From Massilia endophytica (GTDB lineage: Bacteria; Pseudomonadota; Gammaproteobacteria; Burkholderiales; Burkholderiaceae_D), in assembly GCF_021165955.1 (NCBI RefSeq), contig NZ_CP088952.1, positions 3,100,001 through 3,164,000 on the forward strand: a DNA stretch of 64,000 bases. The letters are read 5' to 3'. Position 1 is the first letter of the stretch. Each line of letters starts with the position of its first letter. The notes under the pieces were generated by a model that saw only the letters and a list, made by a program, of their open reading frames with translations, searched no databases and was not told the DNA's origin. Both the position numbers and the translations under genes were made by a program. Of the stretch, positions 11,186 through 19,329 are shown piece by piece.

Positions 11186-11928
11186 CGCGGCATGCGGCCG
11201 GTAGCCAGCGCATGCGCCCAATCGGGGCGTCCGTTGGCGTTGGCGAGCGAGCTCATCTCATCCCAGTTGTAGGCCACCGCAATGTGCTCCACCTGCCACT
11301 GCTGCCCAATACGTTCGATGATGACGTAGCGCGCATGCGGCGTGCCGTTCTCGGCCTTGTGGGGCAAAGGATGCACATCCGAATACGCCTGCAGCCCCAC
11401 GCTGCCGGGGTTGACGATCAGCCGCCCGTCATCAAGCAGCACACTGCGCGGCACATGCGTGTGGCCGCACAGGATCAGCGAAGCCTGCGCATCCCCTGCC
11501 CGCTCCAGCACCTCCTCGTAACTGGCCTGCCGCTGCCCACGGTCATCCACCGACTCCATCCAGTACACCAGATCCGACGACGGCGTGCCATGCACCAGCA
11601 GCACATCGGGCGTGAGCCGCAAGGTGGACGGCAGGCTGCGCAGCCAGGCGCGCTGCAGCTCGGTGATTTCGTCATAGGCGAAGCGGTCCGAGTCCCCCAT
11701 GCGCTCCACAGCGTGCGTCAGCACCTGGCGCTCGTGGTTGCCCGCGATGGTGGGGAAGTCCAGCGCCATCAGCCGCTCCGCCGTGGCACGCGGCTGAAGC
11801 GGGCCGGACAGGATATCGCCGAGGTTGACCGTGACATCCGCGCCACGCTTGGCGATATCGGCCAGCACCGCTTCCAGAGCGGGAAGGTTCCCGTGGATGT
11901 CAGAAATTGCTGCAATTCGCATAAGCAT
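11179..11928 (-). CDS. Metallophosphoesterase family protein
   Basis: A 249-residue calcineurin-like phosphoesterase. Metal-binding motifs are in order: D-x-H (ISDIHGN, residues 9-11), GD (NLGDIL), GNHE (IAGNHERQ), LVHG and GHTH (CGHTHVPR). The single-domain YfcE/diadenosine-phosphatase-like architecture fits a cytosolic phosphodiesterase or protein phosphatase. Two close ATGs (11928 and 11922) are possible and neither has a strong ribosome site. The substrate is not predictable. Confidence 0.87.
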   Translation of the reverse strand: MLMRIAAISDIHGNLPALEAVLADIAKRGADVTVNLGDILSGPLQPRATAERLMALDFPTIAGNHERQVLTHAVERMGDSDRFAYDEITELQRAWLRSLPSTLRLTPDVLLVHGTPSSDLVYWMESVDDRGQRQASYEEVLERAGDAQASLILCGHTHVPRSVLLDDGRLIVNPGSVGLQAYSDVHPLPHKAENGTPHARYVIIERIGQQWQVEHIAVAYNWDEMSSLANANGRPDWAHALATGRMPRQ

Positions 11929-12006
11929 TGTTACTTTTTTGAACGGGCTTGTTAGAATAGAATACGTCTTGCCGTAATGCCAGCTTGATTATTAAAGAGG
12001 AAACAA

Positions 12007-12291
12007 ATGCAACAGTTTGAAATCGCCCACATCCGCGAACAGGGCGTGGATCTGATCATCATACCGCTCGATACGGAATTCGGCGACAAGGATCCAGGCG
12101 ATCAGCAGACCATTCTTATCACGCTCCAGGAAGCGGCGAAGTTCGCGGGCCTGGCGGGCACCGTCGTGCCCGTATGGCGCGTGGGGAACAGCCACAACTT
12201 CATCGCGCCCAAGAACTGGCACCCCTTCTTCGCCAGCCTGCCTTACTCGCGCGTGGTGGCCAGCCTCAACAAAGTACTCACCATCAACTGA
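12007..12291 (+). CDS. Hypothetical protein
   Basis: A 94-residue soluble protein with no family I recognise. It has mixed alpha/beta character (DLIIIPLDTEFG, TILITLQEAAKFAGLAGTV) and no Cys. GAGGAAACAA precedes the ATG, giving a good ribosome site. It is monocistronic and convergent with the DUF6644 gene. Confidence 0.65.
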   Translation: MQQFEIAHIREQGVDLIIIPLDTEFGDKDPGDQQTILITLQEAAKFAGLAGTVVPVWRVGNSHNFIAPKNWHPFFASLPYSRVVASLNKVLTIN

Positions 12292-12294
12292 CGC

Positions 12295-12777
12295 TCAGGT
12301 ATACGCCAGCAGCCGTCCGCAGCAGATCACCCCGATCCACAAGCACAGGGAAAGAAACCCATGCAGGCGCGCCAAAGGCGGCGCGCTGCGCCGGGTATCC
12401 CATTCCTCCGCCGAGCGGTAAACACCGACATGGAACAGTGCGGCATTCACCCCCGCCGCCGCAATCAAGCCCATCTTCAGCCAGAAGGTACGGTTTCCCA
12501 GGAAGTCCTGCGGCTGCGCGCTCAGCATCAGCAGCCCCGCAGGCACAATCAGCAGCAGGCTGGCGAGCGACCAGGGCAGCAGGTGCGCCGCAAGCGCCCG
12601 CACGGACAACGCCTTCGCGCAGCCCAGCAGGCGCAGGTCGAACATGGCAATCGAACCCACCAGCACCGCGAAGCCGACGATGTGCACGATCTCCACCGAG
12701 GGATACAGCCATACGCTGCCCCGCATGGCTTCGGAGAGCGGCGTCGCCTCCAGCCAGGCCGCGAGCGAGGAAATCAA
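12295..12777 (-). CDS. DUF6644 family membrane protein
   Basis: A 160-residue integral membrane protein with about four membrane helices (roughly 22-42, 60-85, 100-118 and 140-157). Conserved-looking His residues lie within or beside helices (EIVHIVGF, AAHLLPW, LFHVGVY), which suggests a small cytochrome-b-like fold. It overlaps the upstream exported DUF6152 gene by four bases (ATGA type), so both are made from one message. Function is unknown. Confidence 0.7.
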   Translation of the reverse strand: MISSLAAWLEATPLSEAMRGSVWLYPSVEIVHIVGFAVLVGSIAMFDLRLLGCAKALSVRALAAHLLPWSLASLLLIVPAGLLMLSAQPQDFLGNRTFWLKMGLIAAAGVNAALFHVGVYRSAEEWDTRRSAPPLARLHGFLSLCLWIGVICCGRLLAYT

Positions 12778-13115
12778 CGCAGCTCCGTGGTCTTGTCCTG
12801 GATGGTGATGCGTTCGGCGCGCAGCTCATTGTTCACCGTGCGGTGCGGGTAGCCATAGACGATGGCCTGCGCGCCCGCCGCCATCACCTCCTTCTTCAGA
12901 CCGCGGCTTTCCATGCGCGATGGCGGAGCCAGCACGACGGTCCAGTTCTTGTCCGCCGTTTTCAGGTGCAGCATGCCGTGCGGCTGCCCGTAAGTGCTGT
13001 CGATGATGGTGCCGCTTAGCTGGAGCGGCTTGCTGGAGTCGTATTCGCTCCAGCCGTGATGGGCAAAGGCCGAGGTGGCGGCGAGCGCCGCCGAAAAGAA
13101 CAGAATCGCTTTCAT
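12774..13115 (-). CDS. DUF6152 family periplasmic protein
   Basis: A 113-residue exported protein. The signal peptide is about residues 1-18 (MKAILFFSAALAATSAFA), and the mature part starts HHGWSEYDSSKPLQLSG, the hallmark His-His-Gly-Trp opening of DUF6152. The ATG at 13115 follows GGAGGG; an upstream in-frame ATG at 13148 is rejected because it lacks one. The small beta-barrel-like domain may bind a metal or small ligand through the N-terminal HHGW. It is coupled to a DUF6644 membrane protein, so the two probably act together at the inner membrane. Confidence 0.75.
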   Translation of the reverse strand: MKAILFFSAALAATSAFAHHGWSEYDSSKPLQLSGTIIDSTYGQPHGMLHLKTADKNWTVVLAPPSRMESRGLKKEVMAAGAQAIVYGYPHRTVNNELRAERITIQDKTTELR

Positions 13116-13202
13116 ACGCCCTCCGTGAGGTATTGGGGAAGATCGCAAAACCGGAGGCGATTGTAGCGCAGGCCCTTACAATGTGCGCAACAGGAGGAAA
13201 TC

Positions 13203-13553
13203 ATGGAATCATTTCAGCAGCGCGTGCAGCCATGGATGCTGGCCTGCTTCGGCGCGGAGATTGCAGCCGACAGCACCGAGCGCAATCACCGCTTTCTTGA
13301 AGAATCGCTGGAGCTCGCGCAGTCCTGCGGCTGCACGGCGCAGGAAGCGCACCAGCTGGTGGACTACGTGTTCGGCCGCGCGGCGGGCGAGAAGCGGCAG
13401 GAAGCGGGCGGCGTGATGGTCACCCTGGCCGCGCTGTGCCTGGCGCACGGCATCGACATGCACGCCTGCGGAGAAGAAGAGCTGGACATGATCTGGGAAC
13501 GGATCGACGCAATCCGTGCCAAACACGCGGGCAAGCCGAAGATCCGTGCGTGA
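13203..13553 (+). CDS. MazG-like nucleotide pyrophosphohydrolase-type protein
   Basis: A 116-residue helical protein with acidic helices of the MazG/all-alpha NTP-PPase type: FLEESLELAQS (ExxE) and KRQEAGGVMVTLAAL in the place of the second metal-binding helix. The fit is to small stand-alone MazG-like proteins, which hydrolyse (d)NTPs; the degree of match cannot be scored here. GGAGG lies seven bases before the ATG. It is the last host gene before the prophage on this strand. Confidence 0.5.
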   Translation: MESFQQRVQPWMLACFGAEIAADSTERNHRFLEESLELAQSCGCTAQEAHQLVDYVFGRAAGEKRQEAGGVMVTLAALCLAHGIDMHACGEEELDMIWERIDAIRAKHAGKPKIRA

Positions 13554-13556
13554 GCG

Positions 13557-13730
13557 CTACTGGAGCTCCATCTGGTCCACCAGCAGGCGTCCCAGTTCAA
13601 TGCCGCCATCGCCCGCTCCCAGCGGCACGAAGTAGCTGAACACCACCTTGCCGTCCTTGTAGACGGAACCCATGCAGATCTGGTAGCCCTTGTAGTCGAT
13701 CGATTTGTCGTCTGTGGCGATTTGCAGCAT
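13557..13730 (-). CDS. Small hypothetical protein (57 aa)
   Basis: A short gene read from ATG 13730 to TAG 13557: a 57-residue acidic protein, MLQIATDDKSIDYKGYQICM at the start and ELGRLLVDQMELQ at the end. GGAGG lies seven bases upstream of the ATG. It ends three bases from the convergent MazG-like gene. Beta-rich, no membrane segment, function unknown. Confidence 0.6.
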   Translation of the reverse strand: MLQIATDDKSIDYKGYQICMGSVYKDGKVVFSYFVPLGAGDGGIELGRLLVDQMELQ

Positions 13731-13830
13731 CGCAGCCTCCCTGTCACGTTTGGCTTGAGTGTAGCGTGGCGCGCGCGGCGCTTATGTGCGCGCACTCACC
13801 GACGCCAGCGGGCTGCCCGGCGTGCAAATG

Positions 13831-13857
13831 AAAAAGGCCAGCTCAAAGAGCTGGCCT
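13831..13857 (-). terminator. Terminator left of the prophage (original tRNA-Pro terminator)
   Basis: AGGCCAGCTC / GAGCTGGCCT hairpin with an AAA loop, followed on the minus strand by TTTTTC. It lies just beyond the left attachment repeat, where the intact tRNA-Pro gene would have ended before prophage insertion. Confidence 0.8.
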
Positions 13858-13868
13858 AAGTCATTGAA

Positions 13869-13922
13869 TCTAATGGTCGGGGCGAGAAGATTCGAACTTC
13901 CGACCCCCTGCACCCCATGCAG
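13869..13922. repeat. attL: 54-bp direct repeat with tRNA-Pro 3' remnant
   Basis: Perfect 54-bp copy of 52088-52141. On the minus strand it carries the tRNA-Pro 3' portion from the anticodon arm to CCA, without the 5' part. The integrase gene starts its stop end 116 bases away. Confidence 0.95.
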
Positions 13923-13969
13923 ATGGTTTCTGGCTTGAAACCCGCATGAATGCTGGCTTTGCAGTAGAG

Positions 13970-13984
13970 CTGTATAAAATACAG
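13970..13984. repeat. Left-arm copy of CTGTATAAAATACAG palindrome
   Basis: A 15-bp perfect inverted repeat (CTGTAT / ATACAG around AAA), 48 bases inside attL. The same sequence is at 52034-52048 near attR. It is a candidate arm-type binding site for integrase or excisionase. Confidence 0.6.
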
Positions 13985-14037
13985 TATCTCAACGACTGCC
14001 GTCCACGCCCCGAGAACATGCTATTTCCGGCGCGGTT

Positions 14038-15156
14038 TTATACAGGTTTCCAGGGTAGCGCCATCGCCAGTTCGGACACGTCCGGCACCAGTTCCTTGAT
14101 GTAGATCTCGGTGGTCTCGGCACTGGTGTGAGCCAGGCGCTTCTGGATTTCTTCCCTCTGCTGGCCGCGCAGCGCCGCATCCGTCGCCGCCCTGGCGCGG
14201 ATATCCTTGAACGTCACCTCCCCCTCCAGGCCTGCCCGGTCCTTGGCCCGGCGCAGCATCGAGGACAGCCCGGACTTCGTGTACGGCTTGCCGCTCTTCG
14301 ACGGGAACAGCGTGTCGCCTGGGATGCCTCGCTCCGCCTTGATGCGCCTGGCGCGGTCGATCACCTCCTGAATGGCTGGTGTGATCAGGATGTCCACCGC
14401 CTTGCCGCTGCTCTTCGCCGTCTTGGTCGGCCGCATGCGGATATAGCGGTCCACGATCTGCTCTTCGCGCATGAGGCGGATATCGATGGCGCGCTGCCAG
14501 AGCAAGTAGGCCATGTCGATGATGCAGGCGAACATCGGTCCGCTGGCCGTTGGCGCCGTGCTCCCGGTATCCTTCCTGGCAATGCTCTCCATCCCGGCTG
14601 CCCGCAGTTTCGCCAGCTGCTCGTGCGTCGGAACGGCTGTGCGGCCCTCAGGCTTGTAGCGGCTCAGGTCCACCTGGTCGAGCGGGTTGTCCTGCCGCAG
14701 CCCCAACTCCGATATCCCGTACCGGAATACCTTACGGGCCAGCGCGGTGATCTTCCGCGCGCTGTTGGCCTTCCCCTTGTAGTTGTTCTTCAGGAACTCG
14801 GACCAGTCCCGCGTGCGCACGTCGCCGACCTGGAACTCCTCGAAGTCCGCGGCGATCTGGTCCAGGTATCGGCCGTAATCCTCGATGGTCGTCTTGCTGT
14901 AGCCGTTGAGGCGCTCCGCTTTGAACATGGCGCACAGGTGCGGCATCGAGCCTTCCTCGTTCACCTTGGCGCCCAGCAGCTCTCCCAGGGCGATCAGCAT
15001 GCGGCTCTCGCCCTCTTCCACCGTGGCCAGGTGAATCCAGCGTTGCAGCCGCTTTGAGCGCGGGTCCATCATCGGCTCAGCCGCCAGGTAGCGGTACGCC
15101 CCGTTCTTCAGGTAGACCCTGCGCGGCAAACCCTTGTTGGTCTTCCGCTTCCTCAT
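14038..15156 (-). CDS. int: Phage tyrosine-recombinase integrase
   Basis: A 372-residue tyrosine recombinase that integrates the phage at tRNA-Pro. The SAM-like core-binding domain is about 70-155 and the catalytic domain about 175-360. Visible catalytic residues are Arg222 (WQRAIDIR), Lys about 245-248, Lys317/Arg320 (FKDIRARAATD, with Lys in place of the usual His of HxxR), His343 (RLAHTSAETT) and the Tyr352 nucleophile (EIYIKELV). The KDIRARAA variant is typical of a proteobacterial prophage integrase subgroup. The start overlaps the end of the DUF4224 gene by four bases, so both are expressed together. Confidence 0.95.
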   Translation of the reverse strand: MRKRKTNKGLPRRVYLKNGAYRYLAAEPMMDPRSKRLQRWIHLATVEEGESRMLIALGELLGAKVNEEGSMPHLCAMFKAERLNGYSKTTIEDYGRYLDQIAADFEEFQVGDVRTRDWSEFLKNNYKGKANSARKITALARKVFRYGISELGLRQDNPLDQVDLSRYKPEGRTAVPTHEQLAKLRAAGMESIARKDTGSTAPTASGPMFACIIDMAYLLWQRAIDIRLMREEQIVDRYIRMRPTKTAKSSGKAVDILITPAIQEVIDRARRIKAERGIPGDTLFPSKSGKPYTKSGLSSMLRRAKDRAGLEGEVTFKDIRARAATDAALRGQQREEIQKRLAHTSAETTEIYIKELVPDVSELAMALPWKPV

Positions 15157-15359
15157 TTCTTCGAGGACTTCAGGCGAGGGCCGACGGGCGCTGCGGTGCC
15201 AGCGGCCGGCGCCTGCAGGTGCATGCGCATTACGCGCACCGTGTTGTCGCGCAAGCGCTTGGCAGGTATTCCCAGGGCAGCCAGAGTTTCCAGCTGCTCC
15301 TTCGGGCGCTTGTAGTGCGTCAGCGCTACGATTTCTTCTGGACTAAGATACTCGGTCAT
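15153..15359 (-). CDS. DUF4224 protein, likely excisionase-like
   Basis: A 68-residue protein. The first 45 residues match the DUF4224 pattern: YLSPEEIVALTHYKRPKEQ, then LAALGIPAKRLRDNTVRVMR, a small winged-helix-like DNA-binding unit. The tail is basic (RLKSSKK). DUF4224 genes usually sit directly before phage integrases and are thought to act in excision or integration control. Here the gene overlaps int by four bases. Confidence 0.8.
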   Translation of the reverse strand: MTEYLSPEEIVALTHYKRPKEQLETLAALGIPAKRLRDNTVRVMRMHLQAPAAGTAAPVGPRLKSSKK

Positions 15360-15362
15360 TGC

Positions 15363-16007
15363 TCACTCCTTCCCTGCGCTGGCGCGCTTGAACTCGACTA
15401 CCCATACCCACGGGTTGGCGTCCCAGGCGCCAGCGCCGTTGATGGTCTCCCATAGGTTGCAGTAGGCATCCCGGTAGTCCGGCATCGGGAAAGAGCATGC
15501 GCACTTCGCTTCTGGCTCGCCGCAGTTCACGCAGTCGCCGTCCGTGATGCCTTCCGCACGTGCGTCATCCTGGCTGATGTCCTGCAGGCGCTCCACGCGC
15601 ACCGACACGATCTCCAGCAGGATGCGGCTGTCGGCGCGGAACATATGGATCGCAGGCGTCCAGCGCTGGACGACGCAATGTGCGCCGTCATCTGTATCGG
15701 CGCGGTAGGTAAGACGCGGGCCGATGTCGGCGTAGGTTTCGCGCACCCACAGGCGGTCGCCAGGCTGGCCGTAGGGGCATGGAATCTGCCGCAAGGACTC
15801 ATCGCCGTCGGTTTGCAGCACCCACCACTGGGCCGTTTCGGCACACTCAAATCCCCAGCACGTGGGGTCATTAATCTGGCCGTTGCCGCCGACGAAATCG
15901 AACGGGAAGCGAGAGCTGCGCTTCACAACGCGCCGCGTCTGCGTCTTGCTGCCGTCCAGGATGGCGCGGACCATCGGCGCGGAGAAGAGAATTGGGCGCT
16001 CTTTCAT
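15363..16007 (-). CDS. ASCH-like phage protein
   Basis: A 214-residue protein beginning MKERPILFSAPMVRAILDGS followed by KTQTRRV, the typical opening of phage ASCH-like proteins. Further fold signals are GDRLWVRETYA (about 85-95) and VERLQDISQDDARAEGI. ASCH domains bind RNA or nucleotides, but the phage version has no established role. Four Cys (CVNCGEPEAKCAC) near residue 165 look like a metal site inserted in the domain. It overlaps the upstream gene by four bases. Confidence 0.75.
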   Translation of the reverse strand: MKERPILFSAPMVRAILDGSKTQTRRVVKRSSRFPFDFVGGNGQINDPTCWGFECAETAQWWVLQTDGDESLRQIPCPYGQPGDRLWVRETYADIGPRLTYRADTDDGAHCVVQRWTPAIHMFRADSRILLEIVSVRVERLQDISQDDARAEGITDGDCVNCGEPEAKCACSFPMPDYRDAYCNLWETINGAGAWDANPWVWVVEFKRASAGKE

Positions 16008-16984
16008 GCGTTCTCCCCTTTCTCAGCGCTGGCGCTAAGGGCGGCGGCCTGGGCATCCTTCAACCGATGCAACTCCAGTTCCAGCACCAGCTTTTCAGCC
16101 AGTTCCGGCAGGTCCTGATAGCCGTGACGATGCCGCGCCGCCTCCGGGCCTTTCAACGCCACGGCCACCCCCGCCAGCAACTTGCCCATGCGGTCGATGA
16201 CATAGGCGTCCTCTTCGGCCTCGTCGCTCACCGCTTCCTTGCTGGCTACAGGGGCGACTGCATGCTTGCGCACCATCTCGATCATGCGCTTGGCCTCGCC
16301 CGCGTAGCGCTGCCAGACCTCGCCCCACGGCTCGGGCGGGTTGCCTTCCCAGATCAGTTGATGCGGGTCTGCGCCTTCTTCCTCGGCTAGCGCCATCGCC
16401 AGTACTTCCCAGCCTTCGCAGTTGTCGTCAGGGTGGGCTCCAGGCTGCGCGGCCAAGCGCTCGCGTTCGCCGTAAAGGAATGCCATGCGAGCAGCGTGCT
16501 GCTCATCCGTGTCTACTGGATATTCTTCGTCCGTATTGTCTACAGGCTGCGCGGCGAGAAGGGCGCGGACATCGCTGACAAGATAGAACTCTTCGTGCTT
16601 TTGCCAGTAAGTCTTGCTGATGCTGTCGCCGGTGTATTCGGGCAGCCCGCTCAAGTCCACCGCTCCTTTCTCTGCGGTGGTGGGGGTGGGCTGCATGGCA
16701 TTCTCGGCATCAGAAATATGCACTTTTTGCATATTTTCGTTAACTGCTTTCTCGGCAAGGGCGATCAGTTCCGGAGCAGCGTTGCGGATCGCGGCTATGA
16801 AGTCGGCGTCCTCCTGCTTGCCGAACCTCTCTCCGGGCTCGGCATGTTCATGTGGGAAGCAGATTTCGGCAACGCTATCGTGCGATTCCATGTGAATCTC
16901 ACCCATCCCAGGCGAGTGCCACGGCCCCTCAGTGGCTAAGGCTTCGAGTTCTTTCAGGTCTTTCAGGTCTTTGGCATTCATCAT
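16004..16984 (-). CDS. Ea22-like accessory phage protein
   Basis: A 326-residue acidic soluble protein of composite make-up, like the Ea22/'ead' early proteins of lambdoid phages. The N-terminal LEALATEGPWHSPGMGEI motif and DADFIAAIRNAAPELIALAEKA are typical. A charged, low-complexity middle and a helical C-terminus follow. The role is unknown; it is probably a non-essential early leftward gene under the PL-type promoter at 22846-22874. Confidence 0.6.
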   Translation of the reverse strand: MMNAKDLKDLKELEALATEGPWHSPGMGEIHMESHDSVAEICFPHEHAEPGERFGKQEDADFIAAIRNAAPELIALAEKAVNENMQKVHISDAENAMQPTPTTAEKGAVDLSGLPEYTGDSISKTYWQKHEEFYLVSDVRALLAAQPVDNTDEEYPVDTDEQHAARMAFLYGERERLAAQPGAHPDDNCEGWEVLAMALAEEEGADPHQLIWEGNPPEPWGEVWQRYAGEAKRMIEMVRKHAVAPVASKEAVSDEAEEDAYVIDRMGKLLAGVAVALKGPEAARHRHGYQDLPELAEKLVLELELHRLKDAQAAALSASAEKGENA

Positions 16985-17008
16985 GTTCCTTTCAGGGAAG
17001 GCGGGAAA

Positions 17009-17359
17009 TTAGGAGGCGACGCGGCGCGCCCAGACCCAATACGGAGTGTCTTCGCCCATGTGGATGCTCAGGGTATGCCAGCCTTCGCCAGCGGCGGGCA
17101 GCACCGGAGTCCAGTCCGAGATGTCAGCCTCGCCGTCATCGAAGTAACGGACGTATGCTGGGTGGTCGATGTCTTCCGACTCCAGCGCAGCGTAAGTGGT
17201 TTCAAGCCCTTGCGCCTCCAGCCATGCCTTGTAGGCTTCGTGGTCTTCATCGAAGTTAGGCACGCCTGGATTCGTCCAGCAGCCTTCTTTATCGCGTTGC
17301 ACCGGCACATTCAGTTCGATCAGTTCCAATTCATTCTCCTTCAGGGTAATAGCCGCCAC
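17009..17359 (-). CDS. Hypothetical phage protein
   Basis: A 116-residue acidic protein with no recognised family. The C-terminal part (SDWTPVLPAAGEGWHTLSIHMGEDTP) resembles the short 'DUF551-like' segment found in many phage accessory proteins. It is part of the closely packed leftward early operon. Function unknown. Confidence 0.6.
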   Translation of the reverse strand: MAAITLKENELELIELNVPVQRDKEGCWTNPGVPNFDEDHEAYKAWLEAQGLETTYAALESEDIDHPAYVRYFDDGEADISDWTPVLPAAGEGWHTLSIHMGEDTPYWVWARRVAS

Positions 17360-17376
17360 TTTGGGCGGGGTGGTGT

Positions 17377-17760
17377 TCAGGGGCGGTTGTCCGCGCCGCA
17401 GTTGGGACAGTCGTTTAGGTAGCGTTGGATGTCCCCGATAAACCGACCGCAGCCGGTGCAGTTATGGACCTCGGCGCGCGGTCTGCGCGGCTTCGTGAGA
17501 ACGATTCCCGTGCCCGCAAGCGCCTCGTCGCACTTCACATACTGCATATCCACTGCCGGGCGCGTCTTGGCATCGATATAGCTCTTCGGCCAAGGGATAT
17601 CGGTTTCCCGGATCTGGTGCCGAGCCACGGCGTCGGCCTTGCTATAGACCTGGGCCTTGCTGATATCGGTCGTATAGCCATTGCCGTCTTTCGCCCAGAA
17701 CAGCATGTCGTTACCGACGTAGCTCCTGCTGTCTTGCAGGTAGAACAGGTCGTCGCTCAC
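17377..17760 (-). CDS. Hypothetical zinc-ribbon phage protein
   Basis: A 127-residue protein. The N-terminal half (FWAKDGNGYTTDISKAQVYSKADA) resembles small phage proteins that format an on-screen 'status' motif in many Caudoviricetes. The C-terminus holds a CxxC-x(14-15)-CxxC zinc ribbon (CTGCGRFI / CPNCGADN). Function unknown. Its start overlaps the stop of the next upstream gene by four bases. Confidence 0.6.
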   Translation of the reverse strand: MSDDLFYLQDSRSYVGNDMLFWAKDGNGYTTDISKAQVYSKADAVARHQIRETDIPWPKSYIDAKTRPAVDMQYVKCDEALAGTGIVLTKPRRPRAEVHNCTGCGRFIGDIQRYLNDCPNCGADNRP

Positions 17761-18131
17761 TTGCCCGCCTCCTTGCCCATAGCCTTGCGGGCGCCTTTGT
17801 ACTGCGGCTGAGGCTTGTCAAGCGGGTCAGGCAGCGCGAACTCCAGGATGCAATTCCAGTTCGTGCGGTTGTTCAACACCACCGGCCCAGCATCGCCATC
17901 CACGGTTCCCTTCACTGGCGGCACGCCCAGGTTATCAACCAGCATGCATGGCACAGCGATAGTGCTCACCCCATTGTGGTAGTAGTCCTTATTGGCAAGC
18001 ACATCGTCCTCGGCGTACCTGCCAGCCCAAGAAAGCGGCCATGCGTACCCGCAGTCATCAGGGCGCCAGAACGTGATGTATGGGCTGTCACGGCGTGTCC
18101 ACTTCACGCTGACGATGTAGCAGGCGCTCAT
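17757..18131 (-). CDS. Hypothetical phage protein
   Basis: A 124-residue protein. The N-terminal segment MSACYIVSVKWTRRDSPYIT followed by FWRPDDCGYAWPLSWAG is shared in style with phage proteins of unknown role. The C-terminus is basic (KGARKAMGKEAGK). It is overlapped on both sides by neighbours in the leftward operon. Confidence 0.6.
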   Translation of the reverse strand: MSACYIVSVKWTRRDSPYITFWRPDDCGYAWPLSWAGRYAEDDVLANKDYYHNGVSTIAVPCMLVDNLGVPPVKGTVDGDAGPVVLNNRTNWNCILEFALPDPLDKPQPQYKGARKAMGKEAGK

Positions 18132-18298
18132 GCCCCTTCCCCGCCTTCCTGCTTAGGCGCTGGCCCTGCAACGATCTGGCGCATACAGCGGCACAACGGG
18201 CAATAGGTGGATACCTTGCGGCCAGCGGTGGTCACACGACGAAAGATGTGAAACTTGTGGCCCTTCGGGCATTTCGCCCTGTCCATGTAGGTCTTCAT
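18128..18298 (-). CDS. Small zinc-ribbon protein
   Basis: A 56-residue basic protein with two CxxC/CxxxH-type pairs: CPKGHKFHIF and CPLCRCM. It is probably a single zinc ribbon. The ATG at 18298 is chosen over a longer frame from 18382, because it overlaps the previous stop by four bases as its neighbours do. Confidence 0.55.
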   Translation of the reverse strand: MKTYMDRAKCPKGHKFHIFRRVTTAGRKVSTYCPLCRCMRQIVAGPAPKQEGGEGA

Positions 18299-18630
18299 GC
18301 GGCACCGCCTTCCTGCTTGCCCATGGCTGCGATAGCGGCGTCGATGGCGGCATCGAGCTCTTCGCCAGATCGGTACTCCCACCGCCCCGGAGCAAATTCC
18401 TTGTCAATCACGTTGCCAATGGCTTGATCCGCATTACGCAGCCAGCGATAGCGCGCAGCATCTACGGCATCCTGAGATTGGCTGTTACCGGCAGCGGCCA
18501 GGAGCGCGCGCAGCTTCTTCGGAACGTCCGTCAGCGCCTCGCCTTCTTTCATGCCCAGCATGGATGCACACTCTTCCAGCGTTGCGGCCCATTGCAGGGC
18601 AGCCGCATCCTTCTCGTATTGGTCATCCAT
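18295..18630 (-). CDS. Hypothetical helical phage protein
   Basis: A 111-residue acidic helical protein. AARYRWLRNADQAIGNVIDK is a recurrent motif of early phage accessory proteins; the last part ELDAAIDAAIAAMGKQE is amphipathic. GGAG lies nine bases before the ATG at 18630. Function unknown. Confidence 0.6.
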   Translation of the reverse strand: MDDQYEKDAAALQWAATLEECASMLGMKEGEALTDVPKKLRALLAAAGNSQSQDAVDAARYRWLRNADQAIGNVIDKEFAPGRWEYRSGEELDAAIDAAIAAMGKQEGGAA

Positions 18631-19108
18631 TCTCTTGCTCCTTCTGTTTAGAAGTGGGAGGGGATGGCAGGGGCTGCCAAGTCGAAGGAAAGTAAGCGCG
18701 CCCACCGTCCTGCAAGAAGTTACTGGCGCCGCCTTCGTGCTCCCACCACCGACCACGAACCACACTCCAGCCATCACTCAGGAGAATATGTGGGCCGTAT
18801 TGATGCCCTCCATCGCGGAAAACGCAATCCTTCGAAGCCGTCTCAATCGGCATCCACCCCTGCACCGCTGGCTGTACTGGTGCTGGTGGAGCGGCGGCGA
18901 GCATGGCGGCGTAGCAAAGGCGTGCTGCGAATGCGGATTGCTGGCAGCCGGACATTTGCTCGTACGCGTCCCAGTGCTCGGGCTGGAATACTGGATCGGG
19001 CCGCGACTCAAATCCGCGTATGACCATGTCCTCGGTCGGCTCCACCGGCACCAGCTTCCAGCCTTCCGCCACCGCCCCTACAGCTTTAGCATCGTTATCC
19101 TTGTTCAT
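18623..19108 (-). CDS. Hypothetical phage protein (DUF551-like modules)
   Basis: A 161-residue protein with two familiar short modules: WKLVPVEPTEDMVIRGFES (about 16-34), found at the start of many phage accessory proteins, and GWMPIETASKDCVFRDGGHQ (about 84-103), typical of DUF551. Function unknown. It starts the second block of leftward genes below the recombination pair. Confidence 0.65.
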   Translation of the reverse strand: MNKDNDAKAVGAVAEGWKLVPVEPTEDMVIRGFESRPDPVFQPEHWDAYEQMSGCQQSAFAARLCYAAMLAAAPPAPVQPAVQGWMPIETASKDCVFRDGGHQYGPHILLSDGWSVVRGRWWEHEGGASNFLQDGGRAYFPSTWQPLPSPPTSKQKEQENG

Positions 19109-19329
19109 TTCATCCCCTGTTCTGTTAGTGCGGCTCTAACCATGCCGCCATGGGCCTGTGCGCATTCAGGCTAGCGTGCCGTCCCTCCGGCATGTGACCT
19201 ACGAGGTCGTTGGCCCTTCCCCAACTGGCACCCGTTACCGGGCACGTCGCGCAATCACCAACCGGAACACCAAGGAGAAAGCTGGCTCACGCTGCGGGTG
19301 TTTTGCCCCACTACCCGCTTGGGGCCCGG
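19109..19329. other. Gap without a convincing gene
   Basis: 221 bases between the exonuclease stop and the next leftward gene. Only very short frames are present. The 15-mer CCTACGAGGTCGTTG occurs here (19198-19212) and again inside the exonuclease 3' end (19368-19382), suggesting that this stretch may descend from a partial duplication of that end. Confidence 0.4.

Noticed and set aside
13874..13922. A second tRNA-Pro gene at the left prophage end
   Set aside because: Only the 3' part is present; the 5' acceptor strand and D-arm are missing, so it is an attachment remnant.
13970..13984. CTGTATAAAATACAG as SOS box
   Set aside because: The CTGT/ACAG spacing is seven, not eight, and no gene start is suitably placed.
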